A stretch of DNA of 64,000 nt, from positions 22,167,822 to 22,231,821 of the forward strand of contig CP099842.1 of NCBI GenBank assembly GCA_030062745.1, given 5' to 3'. The translations under genes and the position numbers were made by a program. Under the pieces are notes generated by a model. It saw only the letters and a list, made by a program, of their open reading frames with translations, had not been told where the DNA came from and made no database searches. This stretch comes from Capitulum mitella (Eukaryota; Arthropoda; Thecostraca; Pollicipedomorpha; Pollicipedidae). Positions 36,160 to 46,590 of the stretch are shown piece after piece; the first letter of the stretch is position 1; each line of letters starts with the position of its first letter.

Positions 36160-36629
36160 GTTTTTAACCTGGCCACTGCTAAAACCGGGTGCTCCTCGAC
36201 GACCGGTTTTGTAAATTCTTCAGAGTCGTCAGGCTCCTCAATAGGCCATGCAGTCATGTCAACTCGTTGCTTGTAGGCATCCTGAGTGAATGCAATGGTC
36301 CGGATATGCAGTGATGGGAATATGATACAAATGCTGAACTGTGTGTAAAGAACAGAAATATTTGACGTATCGGGCACGTCCAACAATGTTACGTAGAAGT
36401 CAACCTTGCACTCAGATGAAACCATCACCTCAAACTGGACTGCTACGTCCACGATGGCAACACATTGGAATTCCTGGGAAGCGTCGACGTAGTTTTGCGC
36501 AGTCTCACACGAGATTACCATGCAAGGTTTCACCCAACGAAGTCTTGAGCACTGAAATACAGGCACTTTGCCAACAAATCTCATAAGCATTTGAATCGAT
36601 ATCAGACAAAAGATCATGCTTTGGTGCAT
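36160..36629 (-). CDS. Unidentified open frame (hypothetical)
   Basis: From an ATG at 36,629 the minus strand reads about 155 codons before entering the CpG island; the frame continues to a stop at 35,979. The first part has balanced, beta-strand-like composition (for example V-D-V-A-V-Q-F-E-V-M-V and V-D-F-Y-V-T-L-L-D-V), unlike the arginine/proline-rich chance frames nearby. I recognise no domain. It could be an exon, a decayed gene piece or chance; there is no promoter, poly(A) signal or splice evidence to decide. Confidence 0.2.
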
Positions 36630-36639
36630 CTGTTAGGAT

Positions 36640-39600
36640 GTCATAAGTACAGTGAAATATGTCCTAGAGCAGTCTGGGAGAGTTTTGAAACTTCCAGTTG
36701 CAAAGTTTCGTGATGTGAAGACGTGATGTGAGGTAGTCATGGTCAAACGTTAACAATGCTATCGAATTCTTGGCCGCTCCTTCCTATCCAGATTCTACTC
36801 TCTCCCTTTCCCCCTGCGCTGTTTCCATTGGCAATCGCGTGCAAATCGCGCGTTACGATCTTTACGTCTCGTATTGGCAAAAAAGCAGTTCAGTGAATTG
36901 TTTGCCAAACTGCTTTCTTAGAGCGTTTCCATAGCAGCGGTCGGCCGGCGCCGCCCGCCAGCGCCCGGCGACAGCCGACACAGCCGACGACGCCCGGCGG
37001 GCCGGGCCGTTTAATGTACATTGGGCGATGGACACTGCAGTTTTAGTCGGACGATTGTGGTTTTACCATCTTCAAATTCAAAATTAAACGACAACGTCAT
37101 TAAAAAATAATCATTATCATGCCTGAGCTGTGTCTCAGTGGTGAGATTACTTTCAAAATTCGTAGCATATTTAAACCGTCAAGTTATTAGCATTGCCTTA
37201 TGACTCTAATAACGGGAAAGACAAAACATATAAGCCATTCGCCTGCCTGTTCAGTCCGTACGAGATCATTCGCAAGCTGATATATTTATGCTGAAGGCAT
37301 GATATTACCGAATAAAAGCATACCGCACTGGTAACGCGCGCGGCCTCAAATAGCCGAATATCATGGTATTATTTTGCTTTTGATTTCAGTAAGTTTCAAC
37401 GTGCATGAACATTTTTTACGTCACGATATATCAAACTGACCAACAAAAAGTTACGAAAGTCTGGTGATCTCGTCATCTGCTATTCAGAAGCAATGGGCGA
37501 AAACAAAACGAGGGGAAGCTTTTAACTCCCCAGGCGGTTGCGGGATAAAACTAGGAAAAGAAGATCAGTCTCCCCTTTACCTCGCTTCCATTGACATCTG
37601 AGGCCATCTTTAAAAGGTTCATGTTTGAAAATGATTATATTCAATCAACAATGAGTGTGCACTCTCTTCATCTCCAATATATTTGGCGGTTACAAGGGAC
37701 GAATTCAGGAGACTTCACAGACAAATAACTGCTATTTTAAGAGAAAACTCAGAGAAACACAAAGAAAGCACTACTATGCCATGGCCAAGGTGGTAGTAGT
37801 GCTGAAAACGACGTTAGGCTCAATAAGTGAAAGTTGGTGTCTGCGAGAGGCTCATTTTGAAAATGGCGGATGCGTCCAGCCTTATAAAATCAAAATGATC
37901 CAGGTTTCATATGTGAAATGGTACCAACATTTTGTTCGTGTGTTTAATCCGACCTTAGTATTCATGTAGAGTCCACGTTTGGCAGAGATAACTAGGTAAA
38001 ATGGCAGGACGGAGCCCAGAAAAACGAAAACTCCTTTGTTTTCCTGTATATGCCTTCGCCTCACCCAGCAAATAATAATCAGTTGTACACCATACGATTG
38101 CAGCCAACGCAGTTTGAACGCAGCAAACGAACAGGCGTCAACATAGCTATGAAGAATCCTATGTGTCAGAATAAGATAACTTTTGTTTCCTGTTCGTTAT
38201 CCTGAACTGACCGCCGATTTTTTAAAACTTTCATATCTAAAGTTGGTTATAAAGTTAGTTTCCTTTGAGTCCCGGTTCTTGAAGAGTAGCCTCAGAACTT
38301 TATAAACCTTAAGAAGTAGTCGAATTGACCCCTGCATAAAATTCAGACGAAGCCACTGGAAAAGTAGGGTTAAAACCTGTACCTAGTTTCACGCATGTAC
38401 ATCATTATTTGTGCGCCTTTGGCCCTTGTCCATCATAGCTTGGTTGAACAGTCCAGAAATCGAACACCCCAGATGGGTTGTAGTCGTAGGCATGAATTGC
38501 ACTCGTCACTCAACATTCAACACCAAACGTGATCTCGCCAAACATATGGCTTCCTAAGAACGTGTGCAATGCAGCTCACTCCATTTCGTCACATGATGTC
38601 CATTGTACACTGCGGAAGAGCCCCCACATAACAGATGCGTTTGATCCATCGATACACTCAGAAGATTTCGGGGAGGGGAAGATAATGGACCTCTGGCTTT
38701 AAAATTAGATTTGCTTGGAAATAGTCATGCTAGCAGTTTTTGGTTGATTAATTCTGATTATTTGTATATACATAATGATAACTGACTCCAAACTTCCGTT
38801 CAATTTTCGTTGATTATAACTGAACTTAAACACGCAGGTTTCTATAACGCATTACAGTGAATACTCCTGGTTTCAGACTTTCACGATATCACATGTAAGC
38901 AGATGGTGTACAAAATAACGCAAGCCACGGAATTTTAGTTGTCTCCATGGCTTTGCTCCGTTTTACGCAAGGAAATTTCTACCACACCTCCGTCAATGTG
39001 TTGACCAGGTTTCGTAGATTATCGCAGCGCAGGCTGGCTTTTGCACCCGAGTCACTCATACTCAGAACATTCAGAAGCATAGCGTGTGATTTTTCATTTG
39101 GTTTCCTCTACCGCCTCGACCTAAACGTGACGTTTTTTACTTTGTTTCCGAGTCTTAACTTCAAAATGACTTGAACATAGAAGACAAAATTGGAGACGGA
39201 AAAGATTTGTTTGTTTGAGACCAGGACAATGTCTTCTTTTAAAAGCTGGCCTTGGCCCGGTTCACGCCAAAAACCCAATGTGGTCAGAGCCAGTGTCAAA
39301 CAGAGATCCTTGCGTGGACTCTGAGCCTCACACACGATCATGCATTCCAGGTCACGGCAGTTTTTGTGGTTGGAAAGTTTGAAGGAAATGCTTAACCTTG
39401 GCCGGCTTTCTAAAACAGATCCGGTTGGTCCAAAAATGTTGCGGATCGCGTTTTCTACAGTCTTGTTGGAAATACATCCAACCATAGAAGTGCAATAGGC
39501 CAAAAGCTATTTTCTATTAACCACATTCCTGCCTTTTTTAGAGAGGATATGGTTTTAGAAGTTCCCCTCCGGTTTTTTGCTCGGATTTCCGGAGTTTTTG

Positions 39601-39779
39601 AAGGAGTTTCACGAGACTTGATCAATTTTCCTATGTATTCCCCCTACGTATTACGAAAAATTATAATTCTGTTTGTCCAGGGGCGGAGAAAGTTGACGTT
39701 TTTGCCTGACACTTCAGGGCACTTTTGGTACTGTTGAAAATAAAAGGAACAAGGTCTGCCAATTTTTTTTTTTAAGATA
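36640..39779. other. No gene recognised
   Basis: AT-biased unique sequence with a short CpG-rich patch at 36,940-37,010 (GCGGTCGGCCGGCGCCGCCC). A minus-strand frame at 39,108-39,503 is open for 131 codons but shows no motif. Confidence 0.45.
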
Positions 39780-40130
39780 AAACTTAAAACGTTTTATGGA
39801 TGCATAGGCAAATCAGTGGGCAAACATACACATCCATAAAATATGTGACTCAGCATAGTGTTTACCACTTGCGTGCCAAATTTCAGGTTGATATCAAGTC
39901 GTGTCACGGAGGTATTACTGAAACCGTCCGCGAGCATAACCTTATATCACGACGGTCATAACCAGTTTTAGAAAAATAGCCGATTTAGACGGTTGGAGAC
40001 GTTTTCATACACTACAAAATGAACAAAACGGCATTCCATGTGACCATGAAGTCATTCGAGGTCAAAGGTAGTAAGCTAACCAAATGAACATTCTACACAA
40101 TGGTAGGTCCCATTTTCTGTGTTTCCTGGC
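39780..40130 (+). repeat. Dispersed repeat related to 10.2-10.76 kb
   Basis: Shares the order of short blocks (TAGGCAAAT, CAAACATA, AGGTTGATATCA/ATCAGGTCAA, TATCACGAC, TTTTAGAAA, GAGGTCA, ATGAAC) with about 10,190-10,763. At 10.76 kb the shared sequence ends at ATGAACGT exactly where large MITE copy B begins, which suggests the MITE inserted into this repeat. Confidence 0.45.
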
Positions 40131-41780
40131 GCCGCCTATGCCAACATTTAACGAGTAATGTGATGCCATGTGAGCTTTGTAAGTAAAGAATGGCCAACAG
40201 AAGCCTAAAAAGAAGCTTTAGATTTTCATATTAATAATGCACTAAAACAATACTATGCCTATTTTCCAAGCCAAGTGAACGCCTATGATTTTTTTCAAAT
40301 TTTTAAGCGTGTAGGCCTAGAGAAAACCCCCATCGATTACCTCTCGATTCATGTTAATTGTGTCAAAATCGGTCAATAAGCGTCGGCGTTATAACAAATA
40401 AAACTGACCCCTTCCTGTTTTTTGCCCCTTGTTTCCACCCTTTGCATTATTTTCAGAACTTCTTTTCACAGAAATGTAATTTTCGTCATGGCAAATCAGT
40501 GCAATTCGTTACAGTGAGAGATCCGAATAAGCCTCTCCCCACATACGGGAATGCGTCATAGTGTTATGGGTACAGGGATAGGGTTAAGGAGTACTAAATA
40601 CGGGTCATTTGAAAACGGCTATTGGCTTACGACCAGACGTGTCATCACGCAACGGCTGACAAAACGACTGTGGAAATGCACGGAAATAACTCTAAAACTT
40701 TGTAAATATAGGATTTTGAGACATCATAGGGTATGCGAGCTACCATTTCTTAATGCTGCCAGCCGCCACTTGGCGATTTTACATGAGTATACACGTTAAA
40801 TAGGAAAAATCCCCTGCGAAGTGCCATTTAAAACGCGCCACGGCCATGTATGTTTGTATGGTCGACAGCATGAGCCTGCTTTGGCCAGTTAAGCTGTACT
40901 GGAACCCATCCTTGTCAGCATGGCAAATGCTCTCCCATGGCGTTTTCTATGGATGCTTGGGAACTCCAGCTGATCGGGGTGTCCAGAACGAAGGTGCCTG
41001 TTTAAGGGATGAGAAAAACGTTCAGTTTGCGTTAACCGTGCTGCACTGGAGAAACTGGCTTCATCAGTAAATGGCTATGACATCAGTGGCCTACCAGAGC
41101 GCTGTGCTCGATTTGTTTTGTTTCGGGACCTGCTGCTGTACGGGGGCAAACGGTCTTCACCTCTGGTCACGGTCACAACGAGCCGAAAGGCCCAGGTCTC
41201 GATAGGTTAACGATAGAAATTGGATTGGGCCGGCCGCGTAATTGCTCAAAGACGGAGCGCGGTTCATTAACCGCTAATGGCACGTAACCACCTCAAGAGC
41301 GCCCCAGTCCCACAGCAGTCGATTCACTGGAGTGGAAGAGTCCCTGTCGGCCGCGGCTGCGCCTTGGTTCCCGCAACTGTGCGGTCTGCCCGGTAATTGT
41401 TGCCGGTAACATTGTTAGACGCTGACGGCCGGCTGCCACCGGATCGTTAGGGTCGAATGGCGTCGTCGTCGCGCACTGACCCGATGCGTTATTTTCGTCA
41501 CCACATGAGAACCGGCTTACTCAACAGTGTCGTAAGCGACACCGACCAGCGCTCAAAGACCAAAAGTGGACCAAGATGAGCGCGGACGGCGTTAACTCCA
41601 GGACAGCGCCGTTGCCAAGATCGCATAGCGTGAAGCCTCCTCCTCCCATCCGAGAAACTTTTTGTCCCAAAATCGAGCTGTTCACGGGAAAATGAAGCGT
41701 AAAGGACACGTACTCCGGGTTCGAATTAATTTTTAGACGGCCTATCTTTCACGCTCGACCCGAACGTAGGCTTGCACAAT
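40131..41780. other. No gene recognised
   Basis: Mixed composition, no supported feature. Confidence 0.45.
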
Positions 41781-41879
41781 GCTTGACCCACTCCAGCGGT
41801 TTGCCGCTGCTGCCGGCGGCGGTCGCCGAAGCGTGGGAGCTCCACTCCTCGGCCAGCCCCCGGAGCGTTTGGCAGGGCC

Positions 41880-41968
41880 TGGTCGAGCCTAGACTAGCCG
41901 AGCCGAGCCTAGGCGAGCCGAGCCGAACCTAGACTAGCCGAGCCGAGCCTAGGCGAGCCGAGCAGGGC
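41880..41968. repeat. Short tandem repeat, ~38-bp unit
   Basis: GAGCCTAGACTAGCCGAGCC followed by GAGCCTAGGCGAGCCGAGCC occurs twice in tandem with one or two changes; smaller GAGCC units lie within. Confidence 0.85.
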
Positions 41969-42019
41969 CAGCTGCACATGAACCGAGTCCACCCAGGCCA
42001 GACTGAGGCTCAGACCAGA

Positions 42020-42300
42020 CTGTTCAGACTGAGCCGGCTGTGCGGGTCTGGTTCAGACTGAGTCCGGCCGTGTCGGGCCCGGTTCAGACTGAGCCAGCTG
42101 TGTCTGGCCCGGTTCAGACTGAGCCGGCTGCGTCGGGCCCGGTTCAGACTGAGTGGCTGTGTCGGGCCTGGTTCAGACTGAGCCGGCCGGGACCGGGCGG
42201 CGCCGGAGCCGGCTGCCGCGAGCCGTGGCCAGGCCCGGTTCAGACTGAGCCGGCCGGGACCGGGCCCGGTTCAGGCCGGCCGGGGCCGGGCGGCGCCGGA
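42020..42300. repeat. ~30-bp minisatellite in CpG island
   Basis: Units of GGTTCAGACTGAGCCGGCTG followed by TGTCGGGCCC recur with lengths of 29-31 bp, at least four near-complete. They then run into longer units containing CCGGGACCGGGCGGCGCCGG (about 42,183-42,300). Frames open on both strands here come from the repetition. Confidence 0.93.
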
Positions 42301-43970
42301 GCCGGCCGCCGCGGGCCGTGGCCGGCCTTGGCCGCCGTCGGCGTGACCGGGGCTGCCCGGCCGCGATGACTGGCCAGCGCCGGCCGCCCGCGTGCAGCGC
42401 CGCACAGTGTGGCGCGGTCAATGCCGGGTGAATCGTGCGACCCAGAAACGGGCCGGCGGCCACTGCCCGCGCCGGCCGCCGGCCCAGGGCCGCTGGCGGT
42501 CGCCGCACGACACCAGGTGCCGCCGGCCGGTCGGCGTCAGTCACGCGCGGCGGAGGAAGTCGGCCTCGCCGAGCGGGGATTTATCGGCCGGTCGTTGTCA
42601 TTGAGCATTGGCCCACGTGTCGTTCTGCTCAATGAAGTTACCGAGTCCAGTTGTCAGTGGGTTCCTTGGAGATGCATCTCACTACCATGGTCACTGAGAG
42701 ACACGACCTTTGACGTCATTTGTTGAGGTCGGTGAAATATGCAGCCAGAAAATAGGCCAACACGATACCGGATGCGCTGTTCCATTTCACCATGAATAAA
42801 TATGCTGGTCGTTTCCTACGACCCATGTGATGGACAATCGTTTAACACTACACTACAGCATGGTTTACAGACATATTCATGACGCTGTCTTTCATGGTTT
42901 GTAGTCACTGTCGTTGATTTTGCAAGGGCATGATCACATACGCCCCAGCTCGTGTTAGCACATCATGAGCTAAACTGAGCGTAGCAACCCTCGGAATCGT
43001 GGAGGGTCCATCTAACTTATTCCACGACTACAGATGCTTCCATGGTTTCCCGAGTAAGGGAGAGAATCACGGGAAATCGATATAACAAGAATATGGCCTT
43101 TAAAAGCAGTTAAAGGCATTAAACGCATTCATCACTTATGGGCATCATTTTCTGACGATTATTGTTGCCATCCAGCAGAGTTTGTTGCCGTTTCTTTCCA
43201 TTCAGCATCTATAGACCCATATTAAAATTTCAGTTAATCGGAATTTGTTGTTCTCGGGCCGGACCTTATCAAAATTATACGAAAAATAACATCTTCGTCA
43301 CCAGGCATATTTCAATTCACGTCTTCCTTACATCTGGAGAAGGTAACGGTAAAAATCCTCCGAAAGTTGGAATGAGGATCATACTTTATAATCCCAGTTG
43401 GCGGAAGGGGTTGAGGTGTAGGGGGTAACGGCGCGCCCACTCCCTGTACTCCCCGCGACGATGTCCATGACTACAACGGTGTCTGACGTGGCGCTGCTTA
43501 ACACCATCATTGACTTCCCAATGCATCGCCAATCAGACGAGGAAGTTCTCTGTGTAAAGGCCTTGGTGAGCGGCGACAGTGATGGAAAGCGTGCCTCCTG
43601 AACACCCCACATCCCGTCTGTTCAGCTCGTTATCTGGCGGCAGTCACCTTGTGTCCTATTTGGTCCGCACTGAGCGCGAATGCCGGCCCGATGTTGCCAG
43701 GCACCGTTCGGCCCTTGCTCAGACGGAGCCGCTGGTTTAAGGTTGTCCGGCGGATGCTGACTAATGGTTGCGAGGTGACTGAACCTGCCGGTTCGCCGTG
43801 CCCCGGCGGGAGCGGTCTGTCGGTCAGCGGTGACGTCCGTTGGCCGGTCTGCCGGCCGTGAGCCGGGCGAGACCGGACCGGCCGACAATCTCTCCACCGG
43901 CGCCGCCCGTCGGCCCGGCGCGGCTCGGACCGACCGCAGTTCCGGCCGCTGACGCCCGCTCCCCGTTGCA
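42301..43970. other. CpG-rich island tail, then 5' flank of the DUF4789 gene
   Basis: CpG-rich to about 42,600, AT-rich at 42,700-43,400, and CpG-rich again from 43,780. The 5' exon(s) and promoter of the gene at 43,978 should lie here or further left. I could not place them. Confidence 0.4.
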
Positions 43971-43971
43971 G
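43965..43971 (+). other. Probable 3' splice site in the 5' UTR of the DUF4789 gene
   Basis: CGCTCCCCGTTGCAG ends just before GTCACCATG, so the coding sequence probably starts at the head of an exon, with a leader exon upstream. The pyrimidine tract is short, so this is a moderate call. Confidence 0.45.
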
Positions 43972-43977
43972 GTCACC

Positions 43978-45279
43978 ATGCGGACTGTGTGGCTGCTCTG
44001 GCTGCTGCCGCTGCTGGCGGAGCTGGCCTGGGCGCGCTCCGAGCGCCAGTTCCTCAAGAAGTGCCCGCGCGGCTTCGACCTCATGTACGACCGCCAGGCG
44101 CGCAAGCTCACCTGCGAGTGCAAACGCAACCACCTCTACTGGAAGGAGACCGGCCTCTGCTACCAGGAGTTCACGCAGGGCCCGTGCAAGCCGGGCAACC
44201 GGATCGTGCTGAACGCCACCACCAGCGAGGTGGTGTGCCAGTGTCCGACGTTTTGGTCCCGCTTTTCGGACGGCGCCTGCTACGAGGACTTCACGCGCGG
44301 TCCCTGCCCGGACGGCCAGCTGATCGTGTACGACGCGAAGCGGGACCGCGGCGTCTGCCGCTGCGACGCCTCCATGCTGATGCACTTCTTCCCGGAGACG
44401 GGCAAGTGCTACCCCAAGTACAGCCAGGGCCCGTGCAACGACGGCCACATCGTCAAGTTCGACTACCGCAGCCTGGCGCCACGCTGCGAGTGTCGCGACG
44501 GCTACGAGAAGTGGTCGGACGGCCAGTGCTACCAGATGCACACGGCCGGGCCGTGCGACCTGCCCGACTGCGAGGGCGCGCCCTGCCTGGTCCAGAACCT
44601 GGAGACGCTCAGCACCGAGTGCGTGTGCCTGCCGGCGGGCGCGCGCACCGCCGCCGGCCGCTGTTTCCCGCCCTACTCGCAGGGCCCGTGCGGCGCCGGC
44701 CAGTGGTTCGTGCTCGACGGCGACGGCAGCTCCGCCTGCCAGCCCAAGAAGCAGTGCACACGCTTTGACAACTGGTTCTTCTGGGAGGGCACGGAGCGCT
44801 GCTACCGCCAGTTCACGCAGGGGCCGTGCAAACTCGGCCAGCTGTTCTTCATGGACCCGAGCACCGGCCAGCCGAGCTGCCGGTGCGACCCGACCTGGAA
44901 CGCCTACTTCTGGCCGGAAAACGGCCTCTGCTACGAGCAGCACTCGGTCGGACCCTGCCCGCAAGGCATGTTCTTCGGCTACAACTTCACGGAGCGGCGC
45001 GCCGAGTGCAGCTGCTTCAAGAGCCACGTGCTGAACCCGGCCGACGGCACGTGCCTGGAGCGTCTGACGCGCGGCCCGTGCGCCGAGGGCGAGCTCGTGC
45101 AGCCCGACGAAGACGGCCTGCTGACGTGCGGCTGCTCGGCCGAGCTCAGCTCCCACTACTGGGCCGAGGACGGCAAGTGCTACGAGCACTTCAAGCGCGG
45201 GCCGTGCCTCGAGGGCGAGACGTTCCGCGTCGACCACAGCACCGGCCGGCCCGACTGCATAGTCTGGCAGGGCAAGTAG
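43978..45279 (+). CDS. Secreted cysteine-repeat protein with DUF4789-type repeats
   Basis: 433 residues, no intron. Residues 1-19 form a signal peptide (basic R2, then a W/L-rich core ending A-W-A), so export is predicted. The mature chain is built from tandem units of 40-46 residues, each carrying C-[YFL]-x2-[FYHL]-[TSK]-x-G-P-C. The leading Cys residues are at 61, 101, 144, 184, 229, 275, 318, 359 and 401. Between them a C-x-C pair (for example 47/49, 88/90, 127/129) and a W/F-containing loop recur, implying many disulphides. This layout is that of the arthropod DUF4789 family, of unknown function. Potential N-glycosylation sites are N-A-T-T (79) and N-F-T-E (336). I chose the ATG at 43,978 because it gives the signal peptide directly; the frame stays open upstream to 43,840. 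Nearly all codons end in G or C, which opens a long antisense frame. Extracellular matrix, cuticle or secretion roles are guesses. Confidence 0.93.
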   Translation: MRTVWLLWLLPLLAELAWARSERQFLKKCPRGFDLMYDRQARKLTCECKRNHLYWKETGLCYQEFTQGPCKPGNRIVLNATTSEVVCQCPTFWSRFSDGACYEDFTRGPCPDGQLIVYDAKRDRGVCRCDASMLMHFFPETGKCYPKYSQGPCNDGHIVKFDYRSLAPRCECRDGYEKWSDGQCYQMHTAGPCDLPDCEGAPCLVQNLETLSTECVCLPAGARTAAGRCFPPYSQGPCGAGQWFVLDGDGSSACQPKKQCTRFDNWFFWEGTERCYRQFTQGPCKLGQLFFMDPSTGQPSCRCDPTWNAYFWPENGLCYEQHSVGPCPQGMFFGYNFTERRAECSCFKSHVLNPADGTCLERLTRGPCAEGELVQPDEDGLLTCGCSAELSSHYWAEDGKCYEHFKRGPCLEGETFRVDHSTGRPDCIVWQGK

Positions 45280-45790
45280 GCGGCCGGCCGGCGCCCGAGG
45301 GACTCACGCCGCCGCTGCCAAGAGGGCCGCGCCGGCAGCAGAAACACTCGTCAGGGGTGCGCTCGGCCAGCGGCGTGCTGGCGGGGAATGCCGAGTGCAG
45401 TGTGCTGGCGACGGAATGTGGAGTGCGGTGTGCTGGTGGAAGATGCTGTTTTCTGGGTGCTGATGAGTGAATGCGGCTTTTTGAATATTGGCGCGAAGCA
45501 GATGCGTGTAGAGAACGACTGTATATAAGACAAACTGCGAGTGGATGGGAGCTTTGTCCTTTTTTGGAAACCACCGCATAAGTTTATGCTAGTTGTGTTA
45601 GCGTTGTTCGGAGTGGCAGTGGCGTTAAGTGTAAAGTATCACCTTTGGTCTCTCGAATTACTGTCATGCAGCTGTGAGGCCAACGAAGTGCGTAGTCGGG
45701 ACCTGGGGCTTTAAAATTTCATTTATTACCCCGAAACTACGTACACATCACTGAGTTTTCTTCAGTGCTCTGTCGTTTTGCCGTAATAAA
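45280..45790 (+). other. Probable 3' UTR of the DUF4789 gene
   Basis: Follows the TAG stop. G+C falls steadily from CpG-rich to neutral. A TATATAAG string at about 45,523 lies within it. It ends at the poly(A) signal at 45,785. Confidence 0.55.
45785..45790 (+). terminator. AATAAA polyadenylation signal
   Basis: The first AATAAA downstream of the DUF4789 coding sequence, about 500 bases after the stop. Confidence 0.6.
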
Positions 45791-45799
45791 ACCGTACCA

Positions 45800-46449
45800 G
45801 AATGATCTTTGGGCTGAAGTGACTTTAACGAGAGTCGATCGGACTCTGACCAATACGAAAGAACGGGACAGACCGGGAGCATCATAAGTGATTAATTTGT
45901 CACAACTTCCAAAATTCCAGACGCTCGGTAGTTTGAAGAAGTTCTGGCTCGGATTCAGGGAGTATTACCACTAATTAGGAGTATAAATGCAAAAGTAGGG
46001 ACTCAGCAATATACAGGGAATGCTTAGCACGCGAAGACACACATGCAACAGGAAACCGCAAGCAAGCAAAACTCCGGAGTCCACCTAGCGAGGTAACCCT
46101 GACATCAAAGGTCAAACCCCTAGCAATTTATTCAGAATCATTTTTTACATAAACTTTCGGATTTTCTCGCTTTCCGTTTCTTCCTCTCAACCTTCATTTT
46201 CCTCCCCTCCCCCTCCCGCTCTCTTTCTTATTTTGCAATTAAACAGCGGTTTTTTGAATGCGATCGTATCAGTTATATAAAAAGACACACATAAAGACCT
46301 CACAAGGGGACGCCTTTGGAAAGACAACAAGACAGCTGTAGCATCTGCGAAACAAACTCTGCCCCAAAGCATTTCTTCTAACAATTAAAAAGACGTGGAC
46401 TGAACCTCGAATCACCCGGCACAAACATGATCTCTGAGCTCAACCCACC
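45800..46449. other. No gene recognised
   Basis: No supported feature; a pyrimidine-rich run lies at 46,165-46,225. Confidence 0.45.
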
Positions 46450-46590
46450 GGGGCAGCCAAGGGGGGGGGGGCTGGGGCCCGCTCTCCTGAGGCCCGGATT
46501 TTTTTGTGAAAACCATTGCACATCGCCTTCCAGTAGGCGGTCTTGGTATGATTTCAGTTCATACTGAGCTCCCCCTTAAGAAAATCCTGG
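46450..46590 (+). mobile_element. Short MITE, copy 3
   Basis: Begins GGGGCAGCCAAGGGGG with an 11-G tract. The body GTGAAAACCATTGCACATCG and AGTAGGCGGTCTTGG is shared with the copy at 10.4 kb, and the end is CCCTTAAGAAAATCCTGG. The last few bases of the right terminus are lost or altered. Confidence 0.8.

Noticed and set aside
42040..42369. Repetitive G-P-V-Q-T-E open frame
   Set aside because: Translation of the 30-bp minisatellite; units of 29-31 bp do not keep one frame.
43630..45237. 535-codon open frame antisense to the DUF4789 gene
   Set aside because: It is the shadow of a gene whose codons nearly all end in G or C. Its composition (Ala/Leu/Arg/Val/Glu) shows no domain, while the sense strand has a clear signal peptide and cysteine repeats.
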